From contig NC_081185.1 in the NCBI RefSeq assembly GCF_029867415.1, positions 29,650,245 to 29,714,244 of the forward strand: DNA of 64,000 nucleotides, read 5' to 3'. This DNA comes from Vicia villosa (taxonomy: Eukaryota > Streptophyta > Magnoliopsida > Fabales > Fabaceae). The notes beneath the pieces are model-generated. The model did not search any database and was not told where the DNA came from. It saw only the letters and a list, made by a program, of their open reading frames with translations. Each line of letters opens with the position of its first letter. The stretch's first letter is position 1. Positions 1 through 12,300 of the stretch are shown in pieces. The position numbers and the translations under genes are program-made.

Positions 1-223
1 TCAAATATTTTTTATTGAATCGTTTGAAATGAGAGAAAATATTTTTATTATGTATATAATTCTGTTGAATCCTTTTATCCCATGCCTCGCACGGAGAGAC
101 GATCCAAAACCGTGAGTATATCCTAAATCATTATATAGTTATTTTGAATTTCATTATAGTCATATTGATCGGAATCAATCATACTAAATTTAAACCCGTG
201 CCTCGCACGGGTATACACACTAG
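1..223 (+). mobile_element. Helitron-like 3' terminus (element enters from the left edge)
   Basis: An 8-bp stem with a 3-nt loop (194-212, ACCCGTGC / GCACGGGT) is followed after 7 nt by CTAG at 220-223 and then a T. This is the layout of a Helitron 3' end: a GC-rich hairpin about 11 nt before CTRR, inserted next to a T. A weaker copy of the hairpin motif lies at 80-100. No Rep/helicase coding sequence is visible and the 5' end lies outside the window, so the call rests on the terminus alone. Confidence 0.45.
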
Positions 224-271
224 TTTATATTATTTTAACTTTGTTTATGTTATTTGTAATGTTTTGTAGAC

Positions 272-2320
272 ATGGAAAGCATTACCGATGGTGTTATATC
301 TCCTCAAATTCAAATGTCAGATGCTCAAAATCAACAAAATATTGAAGTTGTTTCTGCTGTGCAAACAGGAGTTGAAGTTGTTGATTTGGTTCATGAACAA
401 GGGCTTGAAACTCCATCACCATCACCAACCAAGGTAAAGAAAAGAAAACCTTCTAGACCTCCTTCTAGTGCTTGGAGACATTTTGCAAAGAAGAAAGATT
501 TTGCATTTTGTAACTATTGTTTCACATTTTATGCTACAAATAGCTCTAACCATGGAACTAGTAACATGCTGAAACATTTGAAGGTTTGTCTAAAAACCCC
601 ATATAGGAAAATTAGTAGTTCACAAAAGACACTTGCACTAGGAAAAGGTAGTGATGAAGATGACCTTAACAGTGTTAGCTTTAAGCTTGTTGATTTTAAT
701 CAAGAGAACTCTAGATTGGCGCTTGCAAAAATGATCATTATAGATGAACTTCCTTTTAAGTTTGTTGAAAATGAAGGGTTTAAGAAGTTTATTAATGAGG
801 TACAACCTAGGTTAAAAATTCCTTCCCGTGTCACTATTGCAAGAGATTGTATCCAAGTCTATAATGCTGAAAAAGAGTTGTTGAAATGCGTTTTGTCTTC
901 AAATAACCAGATGGTTTCACTTACTACTGACACATGGACTTCAATACAAAACAGGAATTATATGTGTGTTACTGGTCATTATATTGATGATGGGTGGGCT
1001 TTATAAAAGAAAATATTGCATTTTGGCTTGATTTCTGACCACAAAGGTGAGTCCATTGGGATTGCTCTAGAGAATTGCATGAAAGAATGGGGGATTAAAA
1101 AAATTTGTTGTGTGACAGTTGATAATGCAAGTTCTAATAGTGTTGCTATTTCATATCTAAGTAGAGGCATGTGTGTTTGGAATGGGAAAACATTGCTGAA
1201 AACAGAGTACATGCATTTGCGTTGTTGTGCTCATATCCTAAACTTAATTGTTAGTGAAGGATTGAAATACATTGATGTTTCAATTGCTAAAATTAGGGCT
1301 GCTTGTAAGTTTGTTAAGTCTTCTCCTTCTAGATTGGCTTCTTTTAAGAGGTGTGCACAAGATCTAAATGTAGAAACTAAGGCAAGAGTAATACTTGATG
1401 TACCAACTAGGTGGAATTCCACTTATTTGATGTTAGATGTGGTTGAAAAATATGAACAAGTGTTATATCGATTGGAATATGTTGAGGCTGCATATAAGAT
1501 TTCTCTTGAGAGTGATTTTGGAAGCTGTCCTAACCAAGATGATTGGAACCGTGCTCGTGTATTCACTAAATTTTTGAAGGTCTTTTATGATGCAACACTT
1601 TCTTTTTCCGCGTCATTGCATGCTACTGCCAACACTTTCTTCAAGAAGTTGATTGAGATTCAAAAGTCACTGAATATGTGGGTGAATAGTGATGATGATA
1701 CATTGAAGAAGATGACAACAAAAATGCAAGAAAAGTTTAACAAATATTGGGATAGTGGTGAGATAAACTTTTTACTATTTGTGGCTATTTTTCTTGATCC
1801 CCGTTATAAGTATGATTACATTGAGTTTTGTTTTAAAAAGATGTATGGGGTTGACAAGTCTAAGGAGATGATGACAAAGTTATATGATCTTGTGAAAAAG
1901 TTGTTTGAACAATACACGGTAGAGTATCCTATTTCTATTGAAACATGTGGGTCTAGTATGATATCTTCAAATGTTGCTGCCCCTGAAGCTAATGGTGGGA
2001 ATGTTGAGGAGGAGGATTGGGAAAACCAATTTAGATTTAATGTAAGGATAAAACAAGGTAAAGTCCAAAGAAATGAGTTGGAAAGATATGTAGAAGATGG
2101 TATTGAGGAAAGTGTGGCTGATTTTGACATTTTGAAATGGTGGAAAGTGAAAGCAAATAAGTATCATGTTCTTTCACGCATTGCTAGGGATGTTTTTGCA
2201 ATTCCAATCTCTACGGTATCCTCCGAGTCTGCATTCAGTAGTGGTGGTCGAGTGCTTGACGCATTTCGTAGTTCTTTAAGTCCCTCCACAATTCAAGCTT
2301 TGATATGTCTCCAAAGATAA
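272..2320 (+). pseudogene. hAT (Ac/RICESLEEPER-type) transposase, one internal stop
   Basis: The product is a cut-and-paste hAT transposase. Residues about 65-107 form a BED-type zinc finger (CNYC followed by His/Cys ligands). The middle has the WTS.....Y..VTGHYID region typical of the family, and the C-terminus carries the hAT dimerisation block (STVSSESAFSSGGRVLD). An in-frame TAA at 1004-1006 interrupts the reading frame, which resumes in the same frame, so a single nonsense change explains the break. The C-terminus ends abruptly at 2318 in CLQR where relatives continue with a conserved tail; a short shift near 2312 would reopen a frame. The element is therefore defective but not old. Its left end is not visible because the Helitron terminus lies in front of it. 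Confidence 0.85.
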
Positions 2321-3324
2321 TAGATTTTCAAGCTGAACTGGATGAAGAAGAAAAATTGAATTTGGTATGTTTTTTTATTTATAACTTTTCAGCATTTTAA
2401 TTTTTTTACTTTTAATTGTTGAAAATTCTGAACTAATTTACTTTGTTAATAATTTTAGAGTTGTCCCAACTAGCTTTAGATAATAATGGGGCTGCAACTG
2501 GTGTTGGTCGTAACACATGAAGGTAATTTATTAATTCTTTTAGGGTTGACATAATTTAAAATATTTGTTATAACTTTGTTGTTGTTAACTTGTTACTAAT
2601 ATATTATTATTGTTATTTTACAGTTTTGGTATTTATTCCTTGTTTTTGGATGTTGTCTAGTGCTGCTTTGGTATTTATTTGCTGCTGTTGGATACTTGTT
2701 TGCTCCTATTTTGTTGTTTATTTGTTGCTGGTGAATGTTGTCTACTGCTGTTTGGTGCTGTTGAATGATGCATGCTGCTGTTTGTTGCTGTTGGATGCTG
2801 TTAAATGATGGTTGTTGCTGAATGCTGGTTGGTGCTGTTTGTTGCTGTTTTTTTTGTTGTTTTGGTGTTATGTCCTGTTGTTTAATTGTTTTCTCATGCT
2901 ATTTTGGCATGGTTTTTTAATACTTTATAAGCATTATGATGCTAGTTTAAATATATTTGAAGTTTATGTGGACAAATTATGAATTTTGTATGCATTTTGC
3001 TCTTGCTTATTATAAAATCCTATTTTAATTTGACTTATGGTGATTCTCTATTAGATTGTTTTTAGCTTGTATCAAAGCTATAATGGGTGAAGTAAGAATA
3101 TACTTGTGTGTAAATAAATTATGTTTTAAAAATATTTTTGTATATTTATTTTTAATATACCCGATCAATCCAATCCAAACCAATCCATTGTTTTTCGAAT
3201 CAGTTTGGTTTGGGTTTTATGAGAAAAATATTAAAATCCAAACCAAACCAATCCATTTTTTTTCCATTGGTTTGGGTATCTAATTCTCTCAAAACCGAAC
3301 CAAACCGGCCCGCGAACACCCCTA
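2321..3324 (+). mobile_element. hAT element 3' region and right terminal repeat
   Basis: There is no gene here. A possible intron-like GT...AG segment lies near 2366-2458. A T/G-rich low-complexity tract of TGCTGTT-like repeats fills 2650-2870. Subterminal repeats of CCAAACCAATCC type (3150-3300) lead to CCCGCGAACACCCCTA ending at 3324, whose complement TAGGGGTGTTCG is a typical plant hAT terminal inverted repeat. The 8-bp target duplication cannot be tested because the left end is missing. Confidence 0.6.
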
Positions 3325-3650
3325 ATTGTGTTGATGAGCCTTATAAGTACTTAGTTCTAGACTAAGATGTAACTAACTTTCATAAGGAAAATTCTCAAAT
3401 CTAATTAGATCTAAATCCTCTTTTCTCTCTCTTCTATCTTTCTTATGTATTCTCTCACTTTCCATTATTGTTAAAATACTTGCTTCAGCATATTCAATAT
3501 TGCAACTTTTCTGATTTAGCTAGTTGTTAACAATTTGTTATGCACTTTTACTGTTTAGGGAAAGTTGGTTACAAGTGGTTAGAAATTTTGTTAGGTGCAA
3601 GTCGTATGATGACAAAAGAAACAATCTGGTTATGGCAAGAAGTCGAGTGG
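3325..3650. other. Intergenic stretch, no gene
   Basis: AT-rich sequence with a pyrimidine-rich tract (3410-3470) that resembles the tail of a plant LTR. No terminus, primer site or reading frame is convincing. It separates the hAT element from the 5'-truncated gypsy element. Confidence 0.3.
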
Positions 3651-3651
3651 A

Positions 3652-6315
3652 GGAGGGCCTGTTATGTTGGTTATGAAGAAGGAATATTCTATGAGACTTT
3701 GTGTTCATTATAGACAATTGAACAAAGTGACGATTAAGAACAAGTATCCACTTCCGAGGATTGATGATTTGATGAATCAGTTGGTGGATGCTCGTGTATT
3801 CAGTAAGATTGATTTGAGATATGGGTATCATCAGATTCGTGTGAAAGCAAAGGATATCCAAAATACTACTTATAGAACGAGGTATGGATATTATGAGTAT
3901 TCAGTGATGTTGTTTGGTGTGACTAATGCACCTGGTGTATTCATGGAGTATATGAATAGGATTTTTCATGATTATCTGGATAAGTTTTTTGTTGTGTTCA
4001 TCGATGATATATTGATCTATTCTAAGAGTGAAGATGATCATGCTGAGCATCTAAGGATTGTGTTATCGGTGTTGAAAGAAAAGCAATTGTATGCGAAACT
4101 TTCTAAGTGTGAGTTATGGTTGAAGGAAGTAAGTTTTCTTGGCCATTTGATTTCAAGTGGAGTTATTCCTGTTGATCCATCGAATATTGAGGTTGTATCT
4201 CAATGGGAAGCTCTTAAGTCTATTTTTGAGATTAGAAGTTTTCTTGGTTTGGCTGGTTATTACAGAAAGTTCATTGAGGGATTTTCTAAGTTATCTTTGC
4301 CGTTGACGCAATTGACTAGGAAAGGTCAAGCTTTTATTTAGACTTCGTAATGTGGAGCTAATTTTCAAGAGCTTAAGAGAAGGTTGACTACTGCTCCTAT
4401 TTTGATTTTGCCAGATCCGTGTGAACCGTTTGTTGTGTATTGTGATGCTTCTTTGATGGGTTTGGGAGGTGTTTTGATGCAAAAAAGGCAAGTGGTAGCT
4501 TATGCTTCAAGGCAACTTAAAGTTCATGAGAGGAATTATTCGACACATGATTTATAGTTGGTCGTCGTTGTATTTGTTTTGAAACTTTGGAGGAATTATT
4601 TGTTTGGGTCTAGATTCGATGTGTATAGTGACCACAAGAGTTTGAGGTATTTGTTTGATCAGAAAGAGTTGAATATGAGGCAAAAAAGATGGTTAGAATT
4701 CTTGAAAGATTATGGTTTTAGTTTGAACTACCATACTGGAAAAGCGAATGTTGTAGCCGACGCATTAAGTAGGAAATCATTGCATATGTCGATGTTGATG
4801 ATGCGAGAGATGGAACAAGATTTGAGTTTGGTTTGTGAAGCGACGACTTCATGTGTTAAGCTTGGTATGTTGAAGCTTACTTGTGGTATTCTTGATGAGA
4901 TTCGAGAAGGTCAGAAATCGGATTTGAAATTGGTTGACATAATGACATTGATTAGTCAAGGTAAAGGTGGTGACTTTCGGGTTGATGAGAATGGTGTCAT
5001 GAGATGTCGTGATAGAGTTTGTATTCCAGATGTTGCAGATTTGAGAAAGAGAATTTTGGATGAAGGGCATCGAAGTGGTTTGAGTATTCATCCTAGGGAT
5101 ACTAAGATGTATTAGGATTTGAGGAAATTATTTTGGTGGCAAGGTATGAAGAAAGAAATAGCGGAATTTGTTTATTCATATTTGACTTGTCAGAAGTCAA
5201 AGATTGGACATCAAAAACCGTCTGATTTGATGTAACCATTGTCTATTCCCGAGTGGAAGTGGGATAGCATTTCTATGGATTTTGTTTCGGGTTTACCAAG
5301 AACGTTGAGTAATTGTGAAGCGATTTGGGTCATTATGGATAGATTGAATAAATCTGCTCATTTTATTCCGATGAGGATGGATTATACAATGGAGAGGCTT
5401 GCGAAGCTATACATCAAAAGGATTGTTTGTTTGCACGGTATTCCGTCGAGTATTATTTAGGATAGAGATCCGAGGTTTACTTCAAGATTTTGGGAAGGTT
5501 TGCAAAGTGCTTTGGGTACTAAGTTGCGTTTGAGTCCGGCGTATCACCTGCAAATTGATGGTCAAACGGAGAGGACGATTAAGTCGCTTGAAGATCTTTT
5601 GAGGTCTTGTGTTTTAGAACAAGGAGGAACTTGGGATAGTTTATAGCCTTTGATTGAGTTCACTTATAACAACAATTTCCATTCTAGTATTAGAATGGCA
5701 CCTTTTGAAGCTTTGTATGGTCGAAGGTGTAGAACTCCTTTGTGTTGGTATGAATATGGAGAGAGCGTTGTGGTTGGACCCGAGTTAGTTCAACAGACTA
5801 TGAATAAGATTAAGATGATTCAAGAGAAGATGAAGGCTTCTCAAAGTCGTCAAAAGAGTTACCGTGATAAGAGAAGGAAATCACTTGAGTTCGAGAAGGA
5901 TGAACATGTGTTTCTTCGAGTTACGCCAGTAACGAGTGTTGCTAGGGCTTCGAAATCGCGTAAGTTGACGCCGCGTTTTATTGGTCCTTATCAGATTTCC
6001 GAAATGATAGGTGAAGTGGCATATCGGATTGCATTGCCGCCGTCACTTGCTAATCTTCATGATGTGTTCCATGTGTCTCAATTGAGGAGGTACATTGCGG
6101 ATCCATCGCATGTTGTTCAATCAGATGATGTTCAAGTAAGGGATAACTTGACGGTTGATACATCACCTATGCGAATTGAAGATCGAGAGCTGAAGAGACT
6201 TCGTGGCAAGGAAATTGCTTTAGTGAAAGTAATTTGGGGTGGAGTGGTCGATGACAACATTACTTGGGAACTCGTGGATAAGATGAAGGAAGTGTATCCG
6301 GAGTTGTTTGTTTGA
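3652..6315 (+). pseudogene. Ty3/gypsy (Tekay-type chromovirus) pol, 5'-truncated, seven in-frame stops
   Basis: Remnant of a retrotransposon polyprotein. Reverse transcriptase (3664-4340) shows [20 protein letters not shown] and the catalytic FIDDILIYS. RNase H follows ([16 protein letters not shown], 4560-4780). The integrase shows the zinc-finger CQKSK, MDFVSGLP, DRDPRF and DGQTER. The C-terminus has HDVFHVSQLRRY and a chromodomain-like end (TWELVDKMKEVYPELF). Gag and protease are missing. The frame is closed by stops at 4339, 4348, 4555, 5113, 5233, 5458 and 5644, yet every segment is in the same frame, so there is no net frameshift. At 6338-6356 the purine-rich AAGTGGGAGAGAG and the 3' LTR follow directly. 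Confidence 0.88.
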
Positions 6316-6988
6316 GGTAATTTTCGAGGACGAAAATCTTTTAAGTGGGAGAGAGTTGTAACATCTCAATTTTATTAGCTATTTTATTAATTAGCTTATT
6401 TGGTTTTTTATTAATTGTTTATTTTATTTAATTACGTGGTATGATATTTATTTAATTTGAGCTTTGTGTTAATTTGATTAATTGGACTATTAGTAAATAT
6501 TATGAGATAATATGTTATTCGGCCTAAGTGGTAGAAATATAACATTAGGAGAATTAGTGGGTTAAGCCCAAATTAGAGAAAAGAGATAGTAGGAAAGAGT
6601 TAGGTCATTATTTCATTTTCATAACTCTGGTAAGAAGAATAGAAGAGAGAAGAGAAGAGGATTGTGAGATTCTTGAATATAGAAGGAGATTAACTTGAGG
6701 TAAGGGTTAGAATCCAAATTAATATAGATTTATATGATTGGGTAATGTTGTGTGTATGATTTGTGTATAGTCTCTATTCTTTCAATTTCATAGATTTGGA
6801 AATGTTAGGGTTTATGTTGAAATCATGAAATTTGTACTATTAAACATGTCTTTAGTATAGATTGTTGGTGATATATGCTAAATACTAGTTGTGAGTGCTA
6901 TTTCTAGTAGTATGAGAGTAGTTTAGAGTGGTAGAGACACTCATTTGCAGAACTGAGTTCTCTGTAGTTTTTCTGCATTATCGCAAGT

Positions 6989-7141
6989 CCGCTAAGCGAG
7001 CTCAGGCCGCTAAGCGAAGTCTGGGAGAAAATTCAGAAAATCGCGAGTCCGCTAAGCGAACTTAACCCGCTAAGCGAGATTGTGAAAGTGCAACGTTTCT
7101 GTTTTACGTCTGGGAAAGCACGCTGGGAGGCCGCTAAGCGA
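6989..7141 (+). repeat. Five copies of CCGCTAAGCGA in the LTR
   Basis: The 11-mer CCGCTAAGCGA occurs at 6989, 7007, 7049, 7067 and 7131. The first four copies form two pairs with 18-nt spacing. The core CGCTAAGCG is close to a palindrome. It lies in the U3-like part of the Tekay LTR and could be a protein-binding array or a decayed minisatellite. Confidence 0.7.
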
Positions 7142-7461
7142 ACACTGTTATTTAAAATTTTACGAAACTTCTAAATGTCATAACTTTTGATCCGTAACTC
7201 CGTTTTATGCACCGTTCAAAGCATTAGGAAGCCAATGTAATTATCTATGTGATAAGATAGGTTTAGTTGGCACTTATTGAATTAATTATGATGTTGTTGT
7301 GTGAATAACATGTAATAATGTATATGTGAGTTATGAACCGATGAATTGTGAATGACATTTGTCAGTATGTATGAGATATGATATCCATGATATGTGGGAT
7401 TGAATTGTTAAGTGCTAATTAATGCTTTGATGATTGGTTTGAAGTCATGTGGTGTAATGTG

Positions 7462-10400
7462 TGTAGCAACCTGCCTAAAAATTAAAGATTAGAGTCGCCA
7501 CCTATTCTACCAAGGCGAATAGGAAACCTTGCGTAGTTAAGAGATCAGGGTAAGATACTATATTCAGGTCGAGGGAAGGTGTTAGGCACCCTCAACCCTT
7601 TCCTATGGTTCGCATTATAGGGTTAATATAAAGAAAGATGACAGAAAGTTACAAGGTAAAATGGCAAAGATTATCATAATTAAAGGTTTGTAATTCAAAG
7701 AAATAAAAATCGGGACAAAATGAGATTTATGGGGGAGGGGACTCACCTTGTTGCCAAGTGCCTACGTACCTCCTTATGGAGGATCAGAGTCAACGTAGTT
7801 CGGGGAAGGGTTGTACGCCTTAGGATTTGAATTTGATCTGATATGGTTGAAAGTTGCTTCAAAGGCTTTTGAAATAGCTTATGATAGTTTAGGAATTTGA
7901 AAAGGTTTTTTTCTTGGTAATTGTTTTAGGTTTCGGGCGTACAACCCTGATTTTTTTATTTGTACTATTAACCGCAATGATCGATATATTCGATCACCAT
8001 AGTTAAAAGATTAGTAGTTGCATCATTACCAATTTTAATTGATTGATTCAATTATCACTAATAACGAATAAAGGTATTTTTTCTTTTAGGAATTTTCGTA
8101 ATTTAATTTGTACCATTATCCCTCGTAATCGATTGATTCGATTAAAAAGAATAATGAATTGAAGCGAGGAAAAATAAATAAGTTAATCATCGCAACTAAT
8201 AAAATAGTTGAAACCGTTTAACTAAATAAAAATTAATTATATTTTAATTAAATAAACATTTTAATTAAAATTATTATTGCCCATCACGATTAATCGATTT
8301 AATCGGAACGAACAACAAATTGGATTTTTAATATCAATATCATATATTAATTTATTTATAAAAAATTATTATTATTATATAAATAAATATATTAAAAAGA
8401 ATTAATTAAATCAAATAAATTAATTAAAATTATCTTAGTTCATTAGGGTTTTAATTCAGTACGGCAGGCTTGAGGGTCTATGGTACAGGGGTCGAATCCT
8501 AGGCACTAGATCTACAGGGGTTAGTGAATCTGAGGTTCAGATTGAGGGTACATGATGAGCTACCAGACTGCAGGCGCATAGAATCAAGAAGCATGGTTAT
8601 TCAATAAAAATAATGTGGGAGACGGGGTTCGAACCCACGCCCTCTCCCTTGACAGCACTTACCCTTACCAACCCAGCCAAATTCAACGCGCGTTAAGAAA
8701 ACACGCTCATCAAAATATATAAAAAAACATAAGAAAATACATTAAAATGCATGCGAGATTTCAAATGGGCTAATTAGATGAGGACACCTCATCATCTTCC
8801 TCAAAAAGACCTGTACCTTCTGCAAATTTAGCTATGATTTAGCTAGGGATTGCGTCGTAGCAAACCAAACCCAGAAAAATAGCGAATAGCCCCCCTCTTC
8901 ACATAAACGTTTCGCGACCTATGCAATCCCTTCGTCTACCTCATGCGAATTCGACCCAGCACCTGTTTTGATCCAATTTTACCCCTATCTAAAAGCCCTA
9001 ATTTAAACCCTAAAAACCTTGTTCGGCCTTCAATGGTCGATCACGTATTAGACATACAAACTTCAATTGGTTTATCCAGAAATGATCACAACAACCACAC
9101 AAAGCATAATACACAAACAATTCAACATATAAATGCCACAATGATGTTAATCGATCAAAAGTTTAGAACGACCTACCTTGGCTAATTGGAGAACATTCTG
9201 GGGGTGCTGAAGCAGAGAAACGATCCAGACACGTTCAGAATCACTTGAGGAAGCTTTTGCAGCCTTTAAATCACTTTGAAAGTCTCAAACTCTTTGAAAC
9301 AGAATTCAAGTTCTTGGGTGACTTTTGGAATTCTTACAAGTTCACTTCTGCCCAAAATTTCGTCCCCTAATCCTATGCCTTGTGTTCAATACTTATAGGG
9401 GAATGAATTAGGTCAAAAATAAAGGCCCAAAGATCTTTGAATCCAATCTTGCAAGTTTTTGGAAATTTGATTTTATTCTTTTATCAAAACCTTCTATTTT
9501 TGTCCAGTCTTGTGCCAATCTTTTTCCAATCATTTGGTCACGAAATTATATTGTATTTTGGCATAAATGCTGATTTAATTTGATCAATACTCACCCCTTA
9601 ACAACATATTTGATTTTTCCCTTTAATTAAATCATTTTAAATGAAATAAAAATTATATAAAATCAAATAATAAGCTTAATTTCGTGGCACATGGTTTGGA
9701 TAACCTAAATGACTTGTGGACCAAGTTTAAATCATAAAAGTATAGGCCCATTTGCAAAAAAAAATCCAATTTGAACCTCCTTTATTTCACATTTTGTCCT
9801 CTAAAATTGCCCAACTTTGACCAAGCATATCTCACTCAATTTTTAAGATATGAAGGAGTTCTAGGACTTTTTGGAAACCTCAAGACGTCCTCTATAAGCC
9901 ACTTTGGAACATATTTTTCATTTGGGGCTTTTATCTTGATCATATCCTCTTTGACAAAAAACTGCTTTTGAATGATGTTTGAAAAGGACCTGTAATCTTT
10001 TGCATCATAGCTCCCAAATGAAGCATTTCTGGCCTTGGCTTGTGATAGGCAAAGTTGTAGAGAACCCAATTTCCTTCCAAATAGGCTTTGAGTGGGGAAT
10101 TTTGGATGTCCCATGTGAAAGTTATGGCCAGTCAAAGTTGAGTTGACTTTCTCCTGAAGAAACCCTAATTTGAACCTTTTTGCATTTATTCATCTCTGAG
10201 TTTCTATTGATGGATCATGATCAACCTTTGATCAAATGATGGATATAACCTCCCATACTTAATGCTTGACAAAAAATCAGAGGTTTGGACTATGCTTTGA
10301 TTATGGTTGACTTTCAGGTCAAACCAGTTGACTGTGAATCTTTGAGTTGTTTGAGCAGGTAACTTTTTGAATTGGGTCTTGACTTTTGCCATGGAGTTGT

Positions 10401-10578
10401 CTTAGATCATCATGGACCATGGAGGGCTTGATTAAGAATCTTACCTTGTTGATTTCCTCAAGAGAAGCTCAAACCCTAGCTTTAGGAGGCTCTTGACTAG
10501 GGGAGTGTGGTTTGGATAGAACCTTAATCTTTGAGTCATTGTAGATGAAATGAAGGAGGCAAATTTTGGGGTATGACA
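7462..10578 (-). mobile_element. Ogre-like Ty3/gypsy solo LTR nested in the Tekay LTR
   Basis: On the minus strand the element starts TGTCATACCCC (complement of 10568-10578) and ends GTTGCTACA (complement of 7462-7470). It is flanked by perfect ATGTG target duplications at 7457-7461 and 10579-10583. The segment at 7490-7610 (AGAGTCGCCACC..., GGTGTTAGGCACCCT) and the CCTACGTACCTCC motif near 7770 match the U5 region of the Ogre-like LTRs at 55.5 and 59.3 kb. No gag-pol is present, so it is a solo LTR left by recombination. The superfamily assignment is from memory of legume repeats. Confidence 0.7.
8614..8686 (-). other. tRNA-like sequence with Pol III A and B boxes
   Basis: The minus strand has TGGCTGGGTTGG (8679-8668, 11 of 12 with the A-box consensus) and a perfect B box GGTTCGAACCC (8635-8625). 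The two box starts are 44 nt apart, exactly as in a tRNA. The acceptor ends do not pair, so this is a tRNA-derived (SINE-like) relic inside the Ogre-like LTR rather than a functional tRNA gene. Confidence 0.45.
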
Positions 10579-11852
10579 ATGTGATTCAATTTTGGAAAGA
10601 TTTGATTATGTAGTTTAAGAGGTTAAGAATCATCTTATTTGCATAAGTCTTGTTTGTTGCACACTTACATTAGCATGAGTCTTTGAAATATGCAATGTCG
10701 GGTAATCTCATGGAGATTATTTGCTTGTCCCAAACCTAACGAGTATGGGGTTTGAAAGCTTAACGAGTATGGGGCTTTGACGTGGTTATCTAGTTCGAGA
10801 GATGGACAATCGGCTTGCTGGAAATGATAACGGAGGGATCCACATGCACATTGCATAAAGTCACACTTGAGTCGCACGTGTCGGTGTGAATTGTTGTTAT
10901 GTGTGATCATGTGATATGAATGTGTGGATACGAGTTTTGGCTGTTATGCATATATGTAGACTTGGTGAATCATTTGACATGAATTGTTGAAAGCATTGTG
11001 GATGTGATATATGTGATTGAAACATGTGTGATTGTAGACGTGAATATATATGTATTAGTGATATATGTATATATGTGGATGTTTGTGATTTGATATTGTA
11101 TACTTGATGGTATTTCATTGTTGGATTACAATTGTTGGTGTTGGTAATTGAATATGATTACTCGAATAATAGAACTTAGTCGAATGAACTAGACATGTTA
11201 ACCTTGATATATGGTATATGAATGCATGTTTTGAGAAGAGTGATGAATTTGTGAAATGTATTCTTGTTGTGTTTTGCATTTCTCATTATTATGTTTATCT
11301 ATAATAATTTGAATTCTCACCCTTCTGTTTGAATGATGTTCATCGTGACATCGTGCAGGTTCCGACGAGTAGTGAGCTTATCCGAGGATTTAGCCGAGGA
11401 GCTTTGGTCTATATTTTGATTAGGTAGAGAGTCAAATGCTCTGATCATGTAACACTTGGGAGAGTTTATTTGAACTCATGTTTTGGTTATTTGGATATTG
11501 TTATCTTTTTCGTATTTGACATGTTATTCAGATATGTTGTTAAAGGCTATGTTGCCTCGATATTGGATTTCATATAGCATAGAGATTATTTTATTTTGAA
11601 TTGGTAGATGAATATAGTATGGGATATATTCATTGAAATTGTTTGAATGATATTTATTCTTCCGCGTACGATATGCATTATATATGAAAGCATGAAGTGT
11701 CAAATTATGTTACAATATGATTAGTGCATGTTTTGAATGTTTGTTCTAGGTTTTCATTACGGTGAAAATAACATGTGACTCCCTTTTTATCATATGCATA
11801 TTATACTCTATGAATAATTGTTATAATTTGGGGTTAGAAAATGGGTGTTACA

Positions 11853-12300
11853 TGCGGGCCGGTCCGACGGGCCATCGCCCGTTTTGCCACCCCTAATCCT
11901 ACCGTCAACTAGGATGGGCCCGTTTAAAGCCAGAGCAGAATTCTGTATGAACTGGCCCAATACAAGGATTGTTAGCACCTAGTAGGATTCGTACTCAGGA
12001 CCTTGAGAGGAGCACACTCTCAAAACCCAAGTCTCCACCACTAAATCAACCCTTGGGGGTTAAGAATAAGTATCTTTTAGCTTGAATTTGGCGAATTCGC
12101 AAGTAAAATACGGTTGCACAAGCATGAACATATGGTTTGTATTTTATACTACGACGGGAAATAAAGTGTTACTTTAGTCAAAGAATGGTGAAGATATACA
12201 TTAATGATGGCGCATCTTTGCGAAATTATGTTTTAGTATATTACAATTTACATCTATTGTTGTAAAAAGGTGAGTTGTGCTATTTGTAACTATTTTAAGA
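11853..12300 (-). mobile_element. GC-rich hAT-type end and tRNA-derived relic
   Basis: Positions 11853-11896 read, on the minus strand, TAGGGGTGGCAAAACGGGC..., a common terminus of plant hAT/MITE elements. At 11970-12055 the minus strand carries a degenerate A-box-like GATTTAGTGG and B-box-like GAGTACGAATCC, typical of a tRNA-derived short repeat. Nothing coding was found in 12060-12300. Confidence 0.4.

Larger units (their letters stand above)
6357..11852 (+). mobile_element. 3' LTR of the Tekay-type element, interrupted by a nested LTR
   Basis: The LTR begins TGTAACATC just after the polypurine tract and ends GGGTGTTACA at 11852, giving TGTAACA/TGTTACA ends. Removing the nested insertion (7462-10578) and one 5-bp target copy leaves about 2.37 kb, which fits long Tekay LTRs. 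The right half (10584-11852) clearly continues the left half. The 5' LTR is absent, so no target duplication can be checked. Confidence 0.75.

Noticed and set aside
2590..2808. 72-aa Cys/Leu/Val-rich frame
   Set aside because: Translation of TGCTGTT-type low-complexity repeats in the hAT 3' region; no homology or composition of a real protein.
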